Below, piece after piece: positions 31,656 to 39,112 of a DNA stretch of 64,000 bases. A model generated the notes under the pieces. The model was not told where the DNA came from, searched no databases, and worked only from the letters and a program-made list of their open reading frames with translations. The stretch's first letter is position 1, and the number at the start of each line of letters is the position of its first letter. The position numbers were made by a program, and so were the translations under genes. The stretch is from Phytohabitans maris. GTDB taxonomy: Bacteria; Actinomycetota; Actinomycetes; Mycobacteriales; Micromonosporaceae. The stretch lies in NCBI RefSeq assembly GCF_031085175.1, contig NZ_JAVHUY010000053.1, forward strand, positions 1-64,000, in the 5' to 3' direction.

Positions 31656-31991
31656 GCCGTCGCCCAGGGGCAGCACCTCGCTCAGGCCGGCTGAGCGGTC
31701 GCCTGGCGGCGGCAGCAGGGGCAGCACCTCGCTCAGGCCGGTGAGCTGGAGCAGGTCGCGCAGGCGCGGGTGCGCGCCGTAGAGGCGGATGACGCACCCC
31801 AGGCGCCGCGCCGCCAGCTGCAGCCGGGCCAGCACGTCGACCGTGCGCGCGTCCGGGTCGGTGATCGCCCGGACGTCGCAGACCACGACCTGGGCCGGGC
31901 GCTCCCGCACGATCGCGGCGAGACGCGCGGAGAGCGCCGGCACGTCCGCACGGCCGGCCGACGGACCCATCACGAACACCGGCGCGTCCAT
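31560..31991 (-). CDS. STAS-domain protein (anti-sigma antagonist-like)
   Basis: The 143-residue protein has a STAS fold: FVMGPSAGRADVPALSARLA, VVVCDVRAITDPDARTVDVL (the loop that normally carries the phosphorylatable Ser is ITDPDARTVD, with T as the only candidate), LARLQLAARRLGCVIRLYG and LRDLLQLTGLSEVLPLL. The last 30 residues repeat SEVLPL because of a 25-bp direct duplication, and the C-terminus runs into the sigma gene on the other strand, so the present stop may be a result of that duplication. It may bind an anti-sigma kinase; the sigma factor beside it does not obviously need one. Confidence 0.7.
   Translation of the reverse strand: MDAPVFVMGPSAGRADVPALSARLAAIVRERPAQVVVCDVRAITDPDARTVDVLARLQLAARRLGCVIRLYGAHPRLRDLLQLTGLSEVLPLLPPPGDRSAGLSEVLPLGDGSAGLVEVGREPEEREDPLDVQERVDRGDLAG
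31666..31741. repeat. 25-bp direct duplication at the STAS/sigma 3' junction
   Basis: The 25 bases beginning AGGGGCAGCACCTCG occur at 31666-31690 and 31717-31741. They encode the repeated SEVLPL in the STAS C-terminus and lie just after the sigma stop. Confidence 0.75.
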
Positions 31992-32130
31992 GCCAGGCCT
32001 CCAGTCGCCGGGGTGCGGGTACACACGTTGAGACCGGCCGCCGGGCGGAAAGTCATCGCGGGCCGATGAGTTCGGCCGCCCACGGCCGTCTGACCCCCTG
32101 ACAGAGCGATCACCACCAAGGGGGAACGTC

Positions 32131-33465
32131 ATGAACCCGCAGGCCCTACGGCAGCGGTTCGCCGGCCAGGTGCACCTGCCCGGCGAACCCGGATACGACG
32201 AGAACCGCCGCTCCCTCAACCCCGCCGTCGACGCCCGCCCGGCCGCCGTCGTCGAGGCCGCGAGCGCCACCGACGTACGCACCGCGCTGGTCACCGCCCG
32301 CGCGCTCCAGGTGCCGTTCTCGGTGCAGGCGACCGGCCATGGCACGCACGCGGCCAACGACGGCGGTATCCTGCTGCGCACCTCCGGCCTGGCGGCCGCG
32401 CTGGTCGACCCGGACCGCCGGATCGCCCGGGTCGGCCCCGGCACCCGGTGGCGCGCCGTGCTGGTGGCGGCCGCGCCGTTCGGCCTCGCCCCGCTCTCCG
32501 GCTCGTCGCCGGACGTGGGCGTCACCGGGTACACGCTCGGTGGCGGTGTGGGCTGGCTCGGCCGCCGCTACGGTTTCGCGGCCGACAGCGTCGTACGCGC
32601 GGAGGTGGTGACCGCCGACGGCCGCGTGGTGACCGCGAGCGCCGACCGCCACCCGGACCTGTTCTGGGCCCTGCGCGGCGGTGGCGGCAACTTCGGCGTG
32701 GTGACCGCGCTGGAGTTCCGCCTCCACCCGGTCGCCCGGGTCTTCGCCGGCGCCGCGTACTTCGCCGCCGACCGCGCCGCCGAGACGCTCGCCTGGTATC
32801 GCGACTGGGCCGCCACCGCGCCCGACGAGCTGAGCACCGCCGCGCTGCTGCGCCGCATGCCCGACTCGCCGGACGTGCCCGAGGCGGTGCGCGGCCGGCG
32901 GGTACTGATGATCAAGTCGATGTACGCCGGGGACGCCGACCAGGCCCGGTGCCTGCTGCGTCCACTGTGGAACGCGGCCGGGCCCGTGCTCCACGAGGAG
33001 CTGGCGACCACGCGGTACGCGGACGCGGCCATGGGCGGCACCGCGGCCCGTTACCTGAACCTCTTCCCGGCGCTGCCCGACCCGGTGCTGCGCGCGCTGG
33101 CCGGCGCGCACGAGGACGGGCTGGCCTCCACCGTGGAGATCCGGCACTGGGGCGGCGCGATGGCGGCTCCCGCTGCCGGTGCCGGGCCGGTGGGGCACCG
33201 CGACATGCCGTTCTCGGTGATCGTCGACGCGCTGGTGCCGGCGCTGGAGGCGGCCCTGCGGCCGTACGGCAGCGGCGGCTCGTTCCTCAACTTCCTCGCC
33301 GACCCGGGACGGACCGCCAGCGCGTACACCCCGGAGAACCTGCGGCGGCTGCGGAGCGTCAAGGCCGCGTACGACCCGGACAACGTCTTCCAGGTGGGCC
33401 ACAACATCACCCCGAACGTAATCACCCCGGACGTTCACCCGGCGGCCCGCGTGGCGGCCCGCTGA
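32131..33465 (+). CDS. BBE-type FAD-linked oxidoreductase
   Basis: The 444-residue enzyme has a PCMH/FAD_binding_4 domain (VEAASATDVRTALVTARALQ, VQATGHGTHAANDGG, where the His after ATGHG is the usual covalent FAD site) and the motif VTGYTLGGGVGWLGRRYGFA followed by ALRGGGGNFGVVTALEF. The C-terminal BBE segment is AYDPDNVFQVGHNI. The cysteine of bicovalent members is absent in the GGGVGWLGRRYG loop, so FAD should be held by one bond. Members oxidise sugars, alkaloids or antibiotic intermediates; the substrate is unknown here. No signal peptide. GGGGGAA precedes the ATG. Confidence 0.85.
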   Translation: MNPQALRQRFAGQVHLPGEPGYDENRRSLNPAVDARPAAVVEAASATDVRTALVTARALQVPFSVQATGHGTHAANDGGILLRTSGLAAALVDPDRRIARVGPGTRWRAVLVAAAPFGLAPLSGSSPDVGVTGYTLGGGVGWLGRRYGFAADSVVRAEVVTADGRVVTASADRHPDLFWALRGGGGNFGVVTALEFRLHPVARVFAGAAYFAADRAAETLAWYRDWAATAPDELSTAALLRRMPDSPDVPEAVRGRRVLMIKSMYAGDADQARCLLRPLWNAAGPVLHEELATTRYADAAMGGTAARYLNLFPALPDPVLRALAGAHEDGLASTVEIRHWGGAMAAPAAGAGPVGHRDMPFSVIVDALVPALEAALRPYGSGGSFLNFLADPGRTASAYTPENLRRLRSVKAAYDPDNVFQVGHNITPNVITPDVHPAARVAAR

Positions 33466-33484
33466 CCGCCGTACCGTTGCGGTC

Positions 33485-34147
33485 GTGGACAAGACCGCGG
33501 CCGCGCCCCCGCGGCCGGCCACCAGGGTGTGGCTGGCCGCGGAGTTCCTGGCCCTGTTCTTCGGCGTCGTCGGTGCTTACGCGCTGGCCGGCAGCCCGGG
33601 CAGCCCGATCCCGTTCCTGCTGGTCGGCGCCGTCGCCGCGTACGTCTACCTGCGTCGGCAGCCCGGCTTCGAGCGGCGCGACCTGACCCGGGCGGCCGCG
33701 GTGCCGCCGGCGCTGCCGGCGATCCTGGCCGGCTGGGCGGTGGCGGCGGTCGTGGGTGTCGTGGTGCTTGCGGTGGCCCGCCCGGAGCAGCTCCTCGACC
33801 TGCCCCGCGAGGAGCCGCTGCTCTGGGGGCTGGTGGCGGTCTTCTACCCGCTGCTCTCGGTGTACCCGCAGGAGCTGATCTACCGCGCGTTCCTGCTGCA
33901 CCGGTACGCGCCGCTGCTCGGCACGGGCGCCGGCGCCGCGACCGCGAGCGCCGCCGCGTTCGGCTTCGCCCACGTGATCTTCGGCAACGTGCTGTCCGTG
34001 CTGCTCACCCTCGCCGGCGGCTGGCTCTTCGCCCGGCGCTACCAGAAGAGCCGCTCGCTGCTGGCCGCCTCGGTCGAGCACGCCCTGTACGGCGTCCTCG
34101 CCTTCACGATCGGCTTCGGCGACCTCTTCTACCACGGCGCCCGCTAG
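33485..34147 (+). CDS. CPBP-family intramembrane protease
   Basis: The 220-residue membrane protein has about six hydrophobic segments. CPBP (Abi, Rce1-like) motifs are visible: YPQELIYRAFLLHR in place of EExxxR, AFGFAHVIFG (FxxxH) and SVEHALYGVLAF (HxxxN/G type). The first Glu of the EE pair is Gln, but one Glu and the Arg remain, so activity is possible. Such proteins cleave or process membrane peptides and sometimes give immunity to bacteriocins. The GTG start is 19 bases after the flavoenzyme stop, so the two may share a transcript. Confidence 0.8.
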   Translation: MDKTAAAPPRPATRVWLAAEFLALFFGVVGAYALAGSPGSPIPFLLVGAVAAYVYLRRQPGFERRDLTRAAAVPPALPAILAGWAVAAVVGVVVLAVARPEQLLDLPREEPLLWGLVAVFYPLLSVYPQELIYRAFLLHRYAPLLGTGAGAATASAAAFGFAHVIFGNVLSVLLTLAGGWLFARRYQKSRSLLAASVEHALYGVLAFTIGFGDLFYHGAR

Positions 34148-34162
34148 GGCCGTGTACCCTGG

Positions 34163-34256
34163 CTGGGTGATCGCGATTTCGGCCCAGGTGATGATGCCCC
34201 GCTAGCGGGGACACTCTGAGCTGGACGCATGAGGCCCCGAGACGGGGCCTCTCTTC
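34163..34256 (+). promoter_or_regulatory. Structured leader with terminator-like hairpin before the MetRS-like gene
   Basis: The 152-base leader contains CTGGG...CCCAG (from about 34163), the perfect hairpin CCCCGCTAGCGGGG (34197-34210) and AGGCCCCGAGACGGGGCCT (34232-34250) followed by CTCTTC. The last looks like a Rho-independent terminator 50 bases before the start codon, so the gene may be controlled by attenuation. No T-box consensus is seen. Confidence 0.5.
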
Positions 34257-34299
34257 ATGTGCGCGGGGTCCCGGCTCCTTCCCGCGAGGATCTCGAACG

Positions 34300-35784
34300 A
34301 TGACCACTGCGACCTACTACGTCACCACCACGATTCCGTACGTCAACGCCAGACCGCACCTCGGCTTCGCCCTGGAGCTGGTGCAGGCCGACGTGCTCGC
34401 CCGGCACCGGCGCCAGCGTGGCGACGCGGTCCGCTTCCTGTCCGGTACCGACGACAACTCGCTCAAGAACGTGCTCGCCGCCGCGGCCGAGGGAGTGTCC
34501 ACACAGGAGCTGGTGGACCGCAACGCGGGCGCGTTCGAGGCGCTGCGCGAGCCGCTCCGGCTCTCCTTCGACGACTTCATCCGGACCAGCCGCGACCCCC
34601 GCCACCGTCCCGGCGTGGAGCGGCTGTGGCGGGCCTGCGCGAAGGCCGGCGACCTCTACCGCAAGCACTACGAAGGGCTGTACTGCGTGGGGTGCGAGCA
34701 GTTCTACACCCCGGCCGAGCTCACCGGCGGCCGCTGTCCCGAGCACGGCACCGAGCCGCAGCGGGTCGCCGAGGACAACTGGTTCTTCCGCCTCTCCCGA
34801 TACCAGGACCGCCTCCTCGACCTCGTCCGGAGCGGGCGGCTGCGCATCGAGCCGGCGGCGCGGCGCAACGAGGTGCTCGCGTTCGTCGAGGCCGGGCTGG
34901 AGGACTTCAGCATCTCCCGCTCGCAGAGCCGCGCCCGTGGCTGGGGGATCCCGGTGCCGGACGACCCGGACCAGGTCGTCTACGTGTGGTGGGACGCGCT
35001 GGGCAACTACGTCACCGCGCTCGACTACGGCACCGCGGGTACGGAGTACGACCGCTGGTGGGTACGGGGCGACCGGCGGGTGCACCTGGTCGGCAAGGGG
35101 GTGCTCCGCTTCCACGCCGTGTACTGGCCGGCGATGCTGCTCTCGGCCGGCGAGCCGCTCCCCACGGATGTGCTGGTGCACGACTACCTGACCGCCGACG
35201 GGCGAAAGATCAGCAAGTCGTCCGGCGCGGTCGTGGACCCGGTGGCCCTGGTGGACCGCTTCGGCGTGGACGCGGTGCGCTGGTGGCTGCTGCGCGAGGT
35301 GCCCCGGGTGGGGGACGCCGACTTCACGGTGGCGCGGCTGACCGAGCGCTACGAGCGCGATCTCGCCAACGACCTCGGCAACCTGGTCAACCGGGTGGTC
35401 AGCATGGTGCACCGCTATCGCGGCGGGGCTCCCTCGGCGTACCAGGTGGATGAGGCCGACCCGCTGGTGGCCGCGTGGCGCGCGGCCCCGGAGCGGCTGG
35501 ACGCGGCGCTGGCGGATTTTGACTTTCGGCTGGCGACGGCGGCGGTGTGGCGCGTGGTGGAGGAGGCCAACCGGTACGTGGAGGAGGCGCGCCCGTGGCA
35601 GCTCGCGCGCACCGACGGCGCCGCGCTGGACCGGGCCCTCGGCGTGCTACTGGCCGCCTGCCAGGCGGTCGGCGAGCTGCTGGCGCCGTTTCTGCCCGAG
35701 GCGGCCGCGCGGGTCACCGCCCAGTGCACGCCGGTGGACGGCCGCCTCCCCGACCCGCGCCCCCTGTTTCCGCGGGCGGGCTAG
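34300..35784 (+). CDS. Methionyl-tRNA synthetase-like class I ligase
   Basis: The 494-residue protein has class I synthetase signatures: TTIPYVNARPHLGFALELVQ (HIGH-type motif HLGF), a zinc-like insertion YCVGCEQFY...GGRCPEHG, YVWWDALGNYVTAL, RVHLVGKGVLRFHAVYWPAM and DGRKISKSSG (KMSKS-type). This order is MetRS. It departs from canonical MetRS in FLSGTDDNSLKNVLA, where the usual sequence is GTDEHGLK. The anticodon-binding domain is short (about 360-494) and there is no C-terminal tRNA-binding extension. It could be a second or specialised MetRS or a related ligase. Its own leader hairpins suggest separate regulation. Confidence 0.75.
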   Translation: MTTATYYVTTTIPYVNARPHLGFALELVQADVLARHRRQRGDAVRFLSGTDDNSLKNVLAAAAEGVSTQELVDRNAGAFEALREPLRLSFDDFIRTSRDPRHRPGVERLWRACAKAGDLYRKHYEGLYCVGCEQFYTPAELTGGRCPEHGTEPQRVAEDNWFFRLSRYQDRLLDLVRSGRLRIEPAARRNEVLAFVEAGLEDFSISRSQSRARGWGIPVPDDPDQVVYVWWDALGNYVTALDYGTAGTEYDRWWVRGDRRVHLVGKGVLRFHAVYWPAMLLSAGEPLPTDVLVHDYLTADGRKISKSSGAVVDPVALVDRFGVDAVRWWLLREVPRVGDADFTVARLTERYERDLANDLGNLVNRVVSMVHRYRGGAPSAYQVDEADPLVAAWRAAPERLDAALADFDFRLATAAVWRVVEEANRYVEEARPWQLARTDGAALDRALGVLLAACQAVGELLAPFLPEAAARVTAQCTPVDGRLPDPRPLFPRAG

Positions 35785-35897
35785 CGCGCTTTTCGACCTC
35801 CCCACGGCTGTCCGCACCGGCCCGCCTCGGCGATCCACCCCGACACCGCCTCCTGCAGCGCCGGCAGGTCGGCGTCGCGGTAGGGGCGCATGCGCAT
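35781..35897 (-). pseudogene. GNAT acetyltransferase N-terminal fragment
   Basis: Read leftward from ATG 35897, the frame gives MRMRPYRDADLPALQEAVSG and then WIAEAGRCG, the usual start of a GNAT domain. It then changes to unrelated residues and stops after 38 codons at the end of the MetRS-like gene. The rest of the acetyltransferase is missing, so a rearrangement has placed the synthetase gene against a truncated GNAT gene. The junction lies near 35815. Confidence 0.6.
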
Positions 35898-36386
35898 GGT
35901 GGAAGACTAGAGGGCTTCAGCGTCGAGTTGGCCGACACTTCACCACCGCGCCGCCGCCGGGCGGGCGGGTGTGTGTGCGGGAGGCTCTGGAGCTGCCCCG
36001 TCTGTGCGTGCGGCTGCCACGCACACGCCGCGGACGGTGACCGCGAAGGTCGCCCGGGGGCTTGTGTCGCGGAGTCGGCAGCGGAGGCCGGGGATTTCGG
36101 CGAGCGCAAGCTCGCCCCCGGCCGCAGCGGTGCCCGCGGGAATGCACCCCAAGAAAACGCTCCGCTGCGCTCCACGTTTCCCCGGGGACCCCGCGCATGC
36201 GGTCTACAGCTGAGGCGGACCGGGCCAAACCATCGCCCGCCCTCAACCACAGGCCACCACCCCGGCTCCAGGGGTTTGTCCGGCCGGTCTTGCGGGGCCG
36301 TCGGGATCACCCCGGCGGGACGCCTCATTCGAAGAGCGAATGGTGGTAGAGCCATCCGCACCCGCCCTGACCAGCGACAACATAGA
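35898..36386. other. Gene-free stretch at the left prophage border
   Basis: No gene is supported in about 490 bases. The frames are short and Pro/Arg-rich on both strands. There is no tRNA. The left attachment site of the prophage should lie here or inside the GNAT fragment, but its partner is outside the window and cannot be matched. Confidence 0.5.
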
Positions 36387-37631
36387 TCACGCCCCCACGC
36401 TTGGGCGCATGCTGGGCACATCAGCCATTTGATCATGCCCAAACACGTCCTGGATCGCCTCGCGGCTGCGGTCCTCATCATCGGGCCATAAGTGCGTATA
36501 TGTCCTTAATGTCTCCGTTGGGTTGGCGTGCCCGAGTCGGGCCGCCACGACCTTGACGTTGAGCCCCTTTCTGATCAAGAGCGATGCATAGAAATGTCTG
36601 AGATCGTGGTAGCCGCACGTAGCCAGTTGCTCGGCCTGCCGCTCAAGTTCGGCCCGCCGGTCTGGGTCCCGCTCCTCGGCGGCCCGCTTCCGGAACGCCG
36701 CCGCAGCCGCGGCCCGGGCCGGGAGCCAAACGTGGTCGTTGAACCACCACCGGACCAGCGGCATCCCGTCCGGAGTGGAGAACACGAACTTCGCCTTGCG
36801 CGTCTTCGGCTTGGGGCCAGTGTGGTCCTCAACCTCGACCTCGACGGGCGGGTACGCGGCCAGATGCGCGGACAACTCCATCAGGATGGCGTCGGCCGCC
36901 GGCACCCAACGCGTGGCCGCCTTGACCTTCGGCGGCACGACCGCGACCGTCGCCTTGGTGAGTGGCTGGACCTGCTGCTCGATCCGCACCCGCCTCTTCT
37001 TCAGGAAGTCGACGCGGTGGGTTTCGAGACCGAGTCCTTCACCTTGCCGGACACCGAGGCCCGCGCCGACGGCGACGAGTCCGCGGTACCTCGGGTCGAT
37101 CGCATCAGCCAGCGCCTCGACCATCTCGACGGTGAGCGGGATGATCTCCTCGTCCTCGATCTCCGGGAGCGTGATGCCCTTGCACGGGTTCGACCCGATG
37201 ACCCGATCCTTGACCATCGAGTTGAAGACGGCGCCGACGACGGCCATGACCTGCGCGACGGAGCCCGGCTTGAGGCGGGTGCTGAGGTCGGTGGCAAACC
37301 CCTGCATGCGTGTCGGACGGAGGGAGCCGATCGGCTTCTCGCCGAACGCGGGATAGACGTGGAGCCGCAGGCTCGACTCCCACCGGCTGGCCGTGTTCGG
37401 TCGGTGGGGGAGTGACTTCCGGACCTCCTCGGCGCAGTCCCGGAAGGTGCGCTTCCCGCCCTTCGGATCGATGTAGCTGCCTACGTTAAGGCTGTGCTCG
37501 ACTTCGGCGCGGAAGCGGTCGGCGTCGATCTTCCGGCCGAAGCCCTTCTTCCGTAGGGTGCCGGCCTCGTCGCGCCAGCGAACCACCCACGGTGTCCGCT
37601 TGCGCGTCGGATCCCTGTTAACGCTCGCCAT
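36387..37631 (-). CDS. int: Prophage tyrosine integrase
   Basis: The 414-residue recombinase has an N-terminal arm-binding domain (RTPWVVRWRDEAGTLRKKGF), a core-binding domain (SLRLHVYPAFGEKPIGSLRP) and catalytic motifs GLGVRQGEGLGLE (Arg box), CGYHDLRHFYASLLI (HxxR box) and LGHANPTETLRTYTHLW with the nucleophile Tyr. A long loop (about 270-330) separates the boxes. It should insert phage DNA at an attachment site close to its stop codon. Its start overlaps the repressor stop by 14 bases, so the integrase is made from the repressor transcript. Confidence 0.9.
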   Translation of the reverse strand: MASVNRDPTRKRTPWVVRWRDEAGTLRKKGFGRKIDADRFRAEVEHSLNVGSYIDPKGGKRTFRDCAEEVRKSLPHRPNTASRWESSLRLHVYPAFGEKPIGSLRPTRMQGFATDLSTRLKPGSVAQVMAVVGAVFNSMVKDRVIGSNPCKGITLPEIEDEEIIPLTVEMVEALADAIDPRYRGLVAVGAGLGVRQGEGLGLETHRVDFLKKRRVRIEQQVQPLTKATVAVVPPKVKAATRWVPAADAILMELSAHLAAYPPVEVEVEDHTGPKPKTRKAKFVFSTPDGMPLVRWWFNDHVWLPARAAAAAAFRKRAAEERDPDRRAELERQAEQLATCGYHDLRHFYASLLIRKGLNVKVVAARLGHANPTETLRTYTHLWPDDEDRSREAIQDVFGHDQMADVPSMRPSVGA

Positions 37632-38574
37632 CGGACACCTCGGGTGTGAGCGCCTGGTTGAGGAGATCGCCGAACGCCCTGAGCGTCCTGGGTGTGACCG
37701 TCTCCTCGAACGTCGGCGCGGCCTTGGCTTTCAGCATCACTAGCCGTTCCTCGATGTCGACCTCTTCCACCACGTAGCCCGCCGCCCGGAAGTAGTTCAA
37801 CGCCTCGGCGAGATCCGTGCGCACGGCGGCCAGCCCGCCCGGGCCGAACTTCACGCCGTGGTCTGTGCCGGTGAACTTCCGGTCCGGGTGTTCGACCCGA
37901 TACAGCTTCGGCATCAACCGAAGGGCTTTGCGGAGCAGGTCGTCGACCAACTCGTTAACCCGGGCCAGCCCGCGACCGACGCCGTCCGCCTGCCGGGCGA
38001 TCGCCGGCCGGTCGTATGCCTCGGGGCCGGCATACGGCTTGTCCGGGTCGCCGGTCGCCCGCCACATCAGGGATACGCCGTCGTCCGTCATGAGCAGGTC
38101 CAGCATCCGCTCGACGTTGACGAGCAGGGCCTCCACCGCCTCGTACGGCGGCGTTTCCCACGTGATGCGGCGGTCGCCCGGGGCTGCGTTGCGGCGGAAC
38201 TCCAACGCCCGTTCGATCGGCCTGCGTGTGTCGCCCTTGTACGTCCATGGCAGGGGGAGTAGGCCGCGGGCCCAGTACCACGCCTGCGCGGCGATGACCG
38301 TGATCGCTGGGGTCAGCTCGACCGGCTCGTTGTTGGCGCGGTCCGGCATGAGGAGCCGGTCGGGCGTGGTCTCCAGGGCGGCTGCGAGCGCCATCAAGTC
38401 CTCGACATCGACCTTGCGCGTGCCCTGCTCGATCTTCGAGATGGACGACTGGGCGATCCGGCGCCCAGCCTCGCCGAGCCGGTCGGAGAGCGCGGTCGTG
38501 CTGAGGTTCAGCGCCTTACGGCGGGCGAGCACGTTCCGGCCTAGGTGGATGTTCACCGGGTCGGGGCTAGTCAT
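37618..38574 (-). CDS. XRE-family phage repressor
   Basis: The 318-residue protein has a classical N-terminal XRE HTH (about 8-70: LGRNVLARRKALNLSTTALS, RRIAQSSISKIEQGTRKVDV, ALAAALETTPDRLL). The large C-terminal region (80-318) is unrecognised; it lacks the LexA-type Ser-Lys protease motif, so induction probably does not use RecA-stimulated self-cleavage. Position and divergence from the early operon make it the likely lysogeny repressor. It is transcribed together with the integrase gene downstream. Confidence 0.75.
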   Translation of the reverse strand: MTSPDPVNIHLGRNVLARRKALNLSTTALSDRLGEAGRRIAQSSISKIEQGTRKVDVEDLMALAAALETTPDRLLMPDRANNEPVELTPAITVIAAQAWYWARGLLPLPWTYKGDTRRPIERALEFRRNAAPGDRRITWETPPYEAVEALLVNVERMLDLLMTDDGVSLMWRATGDPDKPYAGPEAYDRPAIARQADGVGRGLARVNELVDDLLRKALRLMPKLYRVEHPDRKFTGTDHGVKFGPGGLAAVRTDLAEALNYFRAAGYVVEEVDIEERLVMLKAKAAPTFEETVTPRTLRAFGDLLNQALTPEVSDGER

Positions 38575-38681
38575 GGGCGAATAGTAGGCGGACTTGACTG
38601 ACTAAGGCAACCTCAGACAGAATTGGATCAGCAACGACTTCTTCTAGTCGCTGTGGACTATCCGTAGTCCGTGGAGGGGAC
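38575..38681. promoter_or_regulatory. Divergent early promoter/operator region
   Basis: Rightward, TTGACT at 38594-38599 and CAGAAT at 38618-38623 (18-base spacing) form a plausible sigma-70-type promoter for the early operon. The perfect palindrome GGACTA-TCCG-TAGTCC at 38655-38670 is a likely repressor operator, and GTGGAGGGG serves as ribosome-binding site for the next gene. Confidence 0.55.
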
Positions 38682-38912
38682 GTGTCCAAGACTGCCACCC
38701 GAGAGCCGCTCGCATCGACCGAGGAGGTCGCGAGCTTTCTCAAGATCACGCCGGCTGCGCTTCTTCAGATGCGCCACGCCGGCCTCGCGCCGGCCGCGAC
38801 GAAGGTCGGCACCCGCCTGCGGTGGGACTGGGCCGACGTCGACCGCTGGATCGACCACAAGAAGTCGACCAGCAGCAAGCCCGGCGACCGCTCCGTGGTC
38901 AGCCGAACCTGA
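38682..38912 (+). CDS. HTH_17/excisionase-like DNA-binding protein
   Basis: The 76-residue protein (MSKTATREPLASTEEVASFL) is a MerR/excisionase-type winged helix: STEEVASFLKITPAALLQMR, then TKVGTRLRWDWADVDRWID. As the first rightward early gene, opposite the repressor, it may be a Cro-like regulator, the excisionase or both. GTG 38682 has GGAGGGG upstream. Confidence 0.7.
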   Translation: MSKTATREPLASTEEVASFLKITPAALLQMRHAGLAPAATKVGTRLRWDWADVDRWIDHKKSTSSKPGDRSVVSRT

Positions 38913-38992
38913 TCAGCAAAAAGGGCCGACGCCTTGCCCGCGTCGACCCGTTCACCCGTCCCGCAACCAACAACCGAAAGGGCGTAGTCCTA

Positions 38993-39112
38993 ATGTCCAC
39001 TGTAACGGACCAGCCGCCGAAGGGCACCCGACACAGCGGCGCGGCGCTCCGGTACGCCAAGCTGATCGAGGCCGCTCTGCTCTCCGTCGCCAGAACGACG
39101 GTGGGCCGATGA
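38993..39112 (+). CDS. Small prophage protein
   Basis: The 39-residue product (MSTVTDQPPKGTRHSGAALR) ends with an amphipathic helix. Its stop overlaps the next start as ATGA, and GAAAGG precedes its ATG; these are the main support. No function can be assigned. Confidence 0.45.
   Translation: MSTVTDQPPKGTRHSGAALRYAKLIEAALLSVARTTVGR

Noticed and set aside
34148-34299. T-box riboswitch before the MetRS-like gene
   Set aside because: A terminator-like hairpin is present, but I see neither the T-box core sequence nor a specifier loop, so only a generic structured leader is reported.
35898-36386. tRNA or tmRNA as the prophage attachment target
   Set aside because: I found no cloverleaf or tmRNA-like ends in this stretch on either strand.
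36528-37415. 295-codon rightward frame opposite the prophage integrase
   Set aside because: It is a mirror frame of a clear integrase gene with all catalytic motifs.
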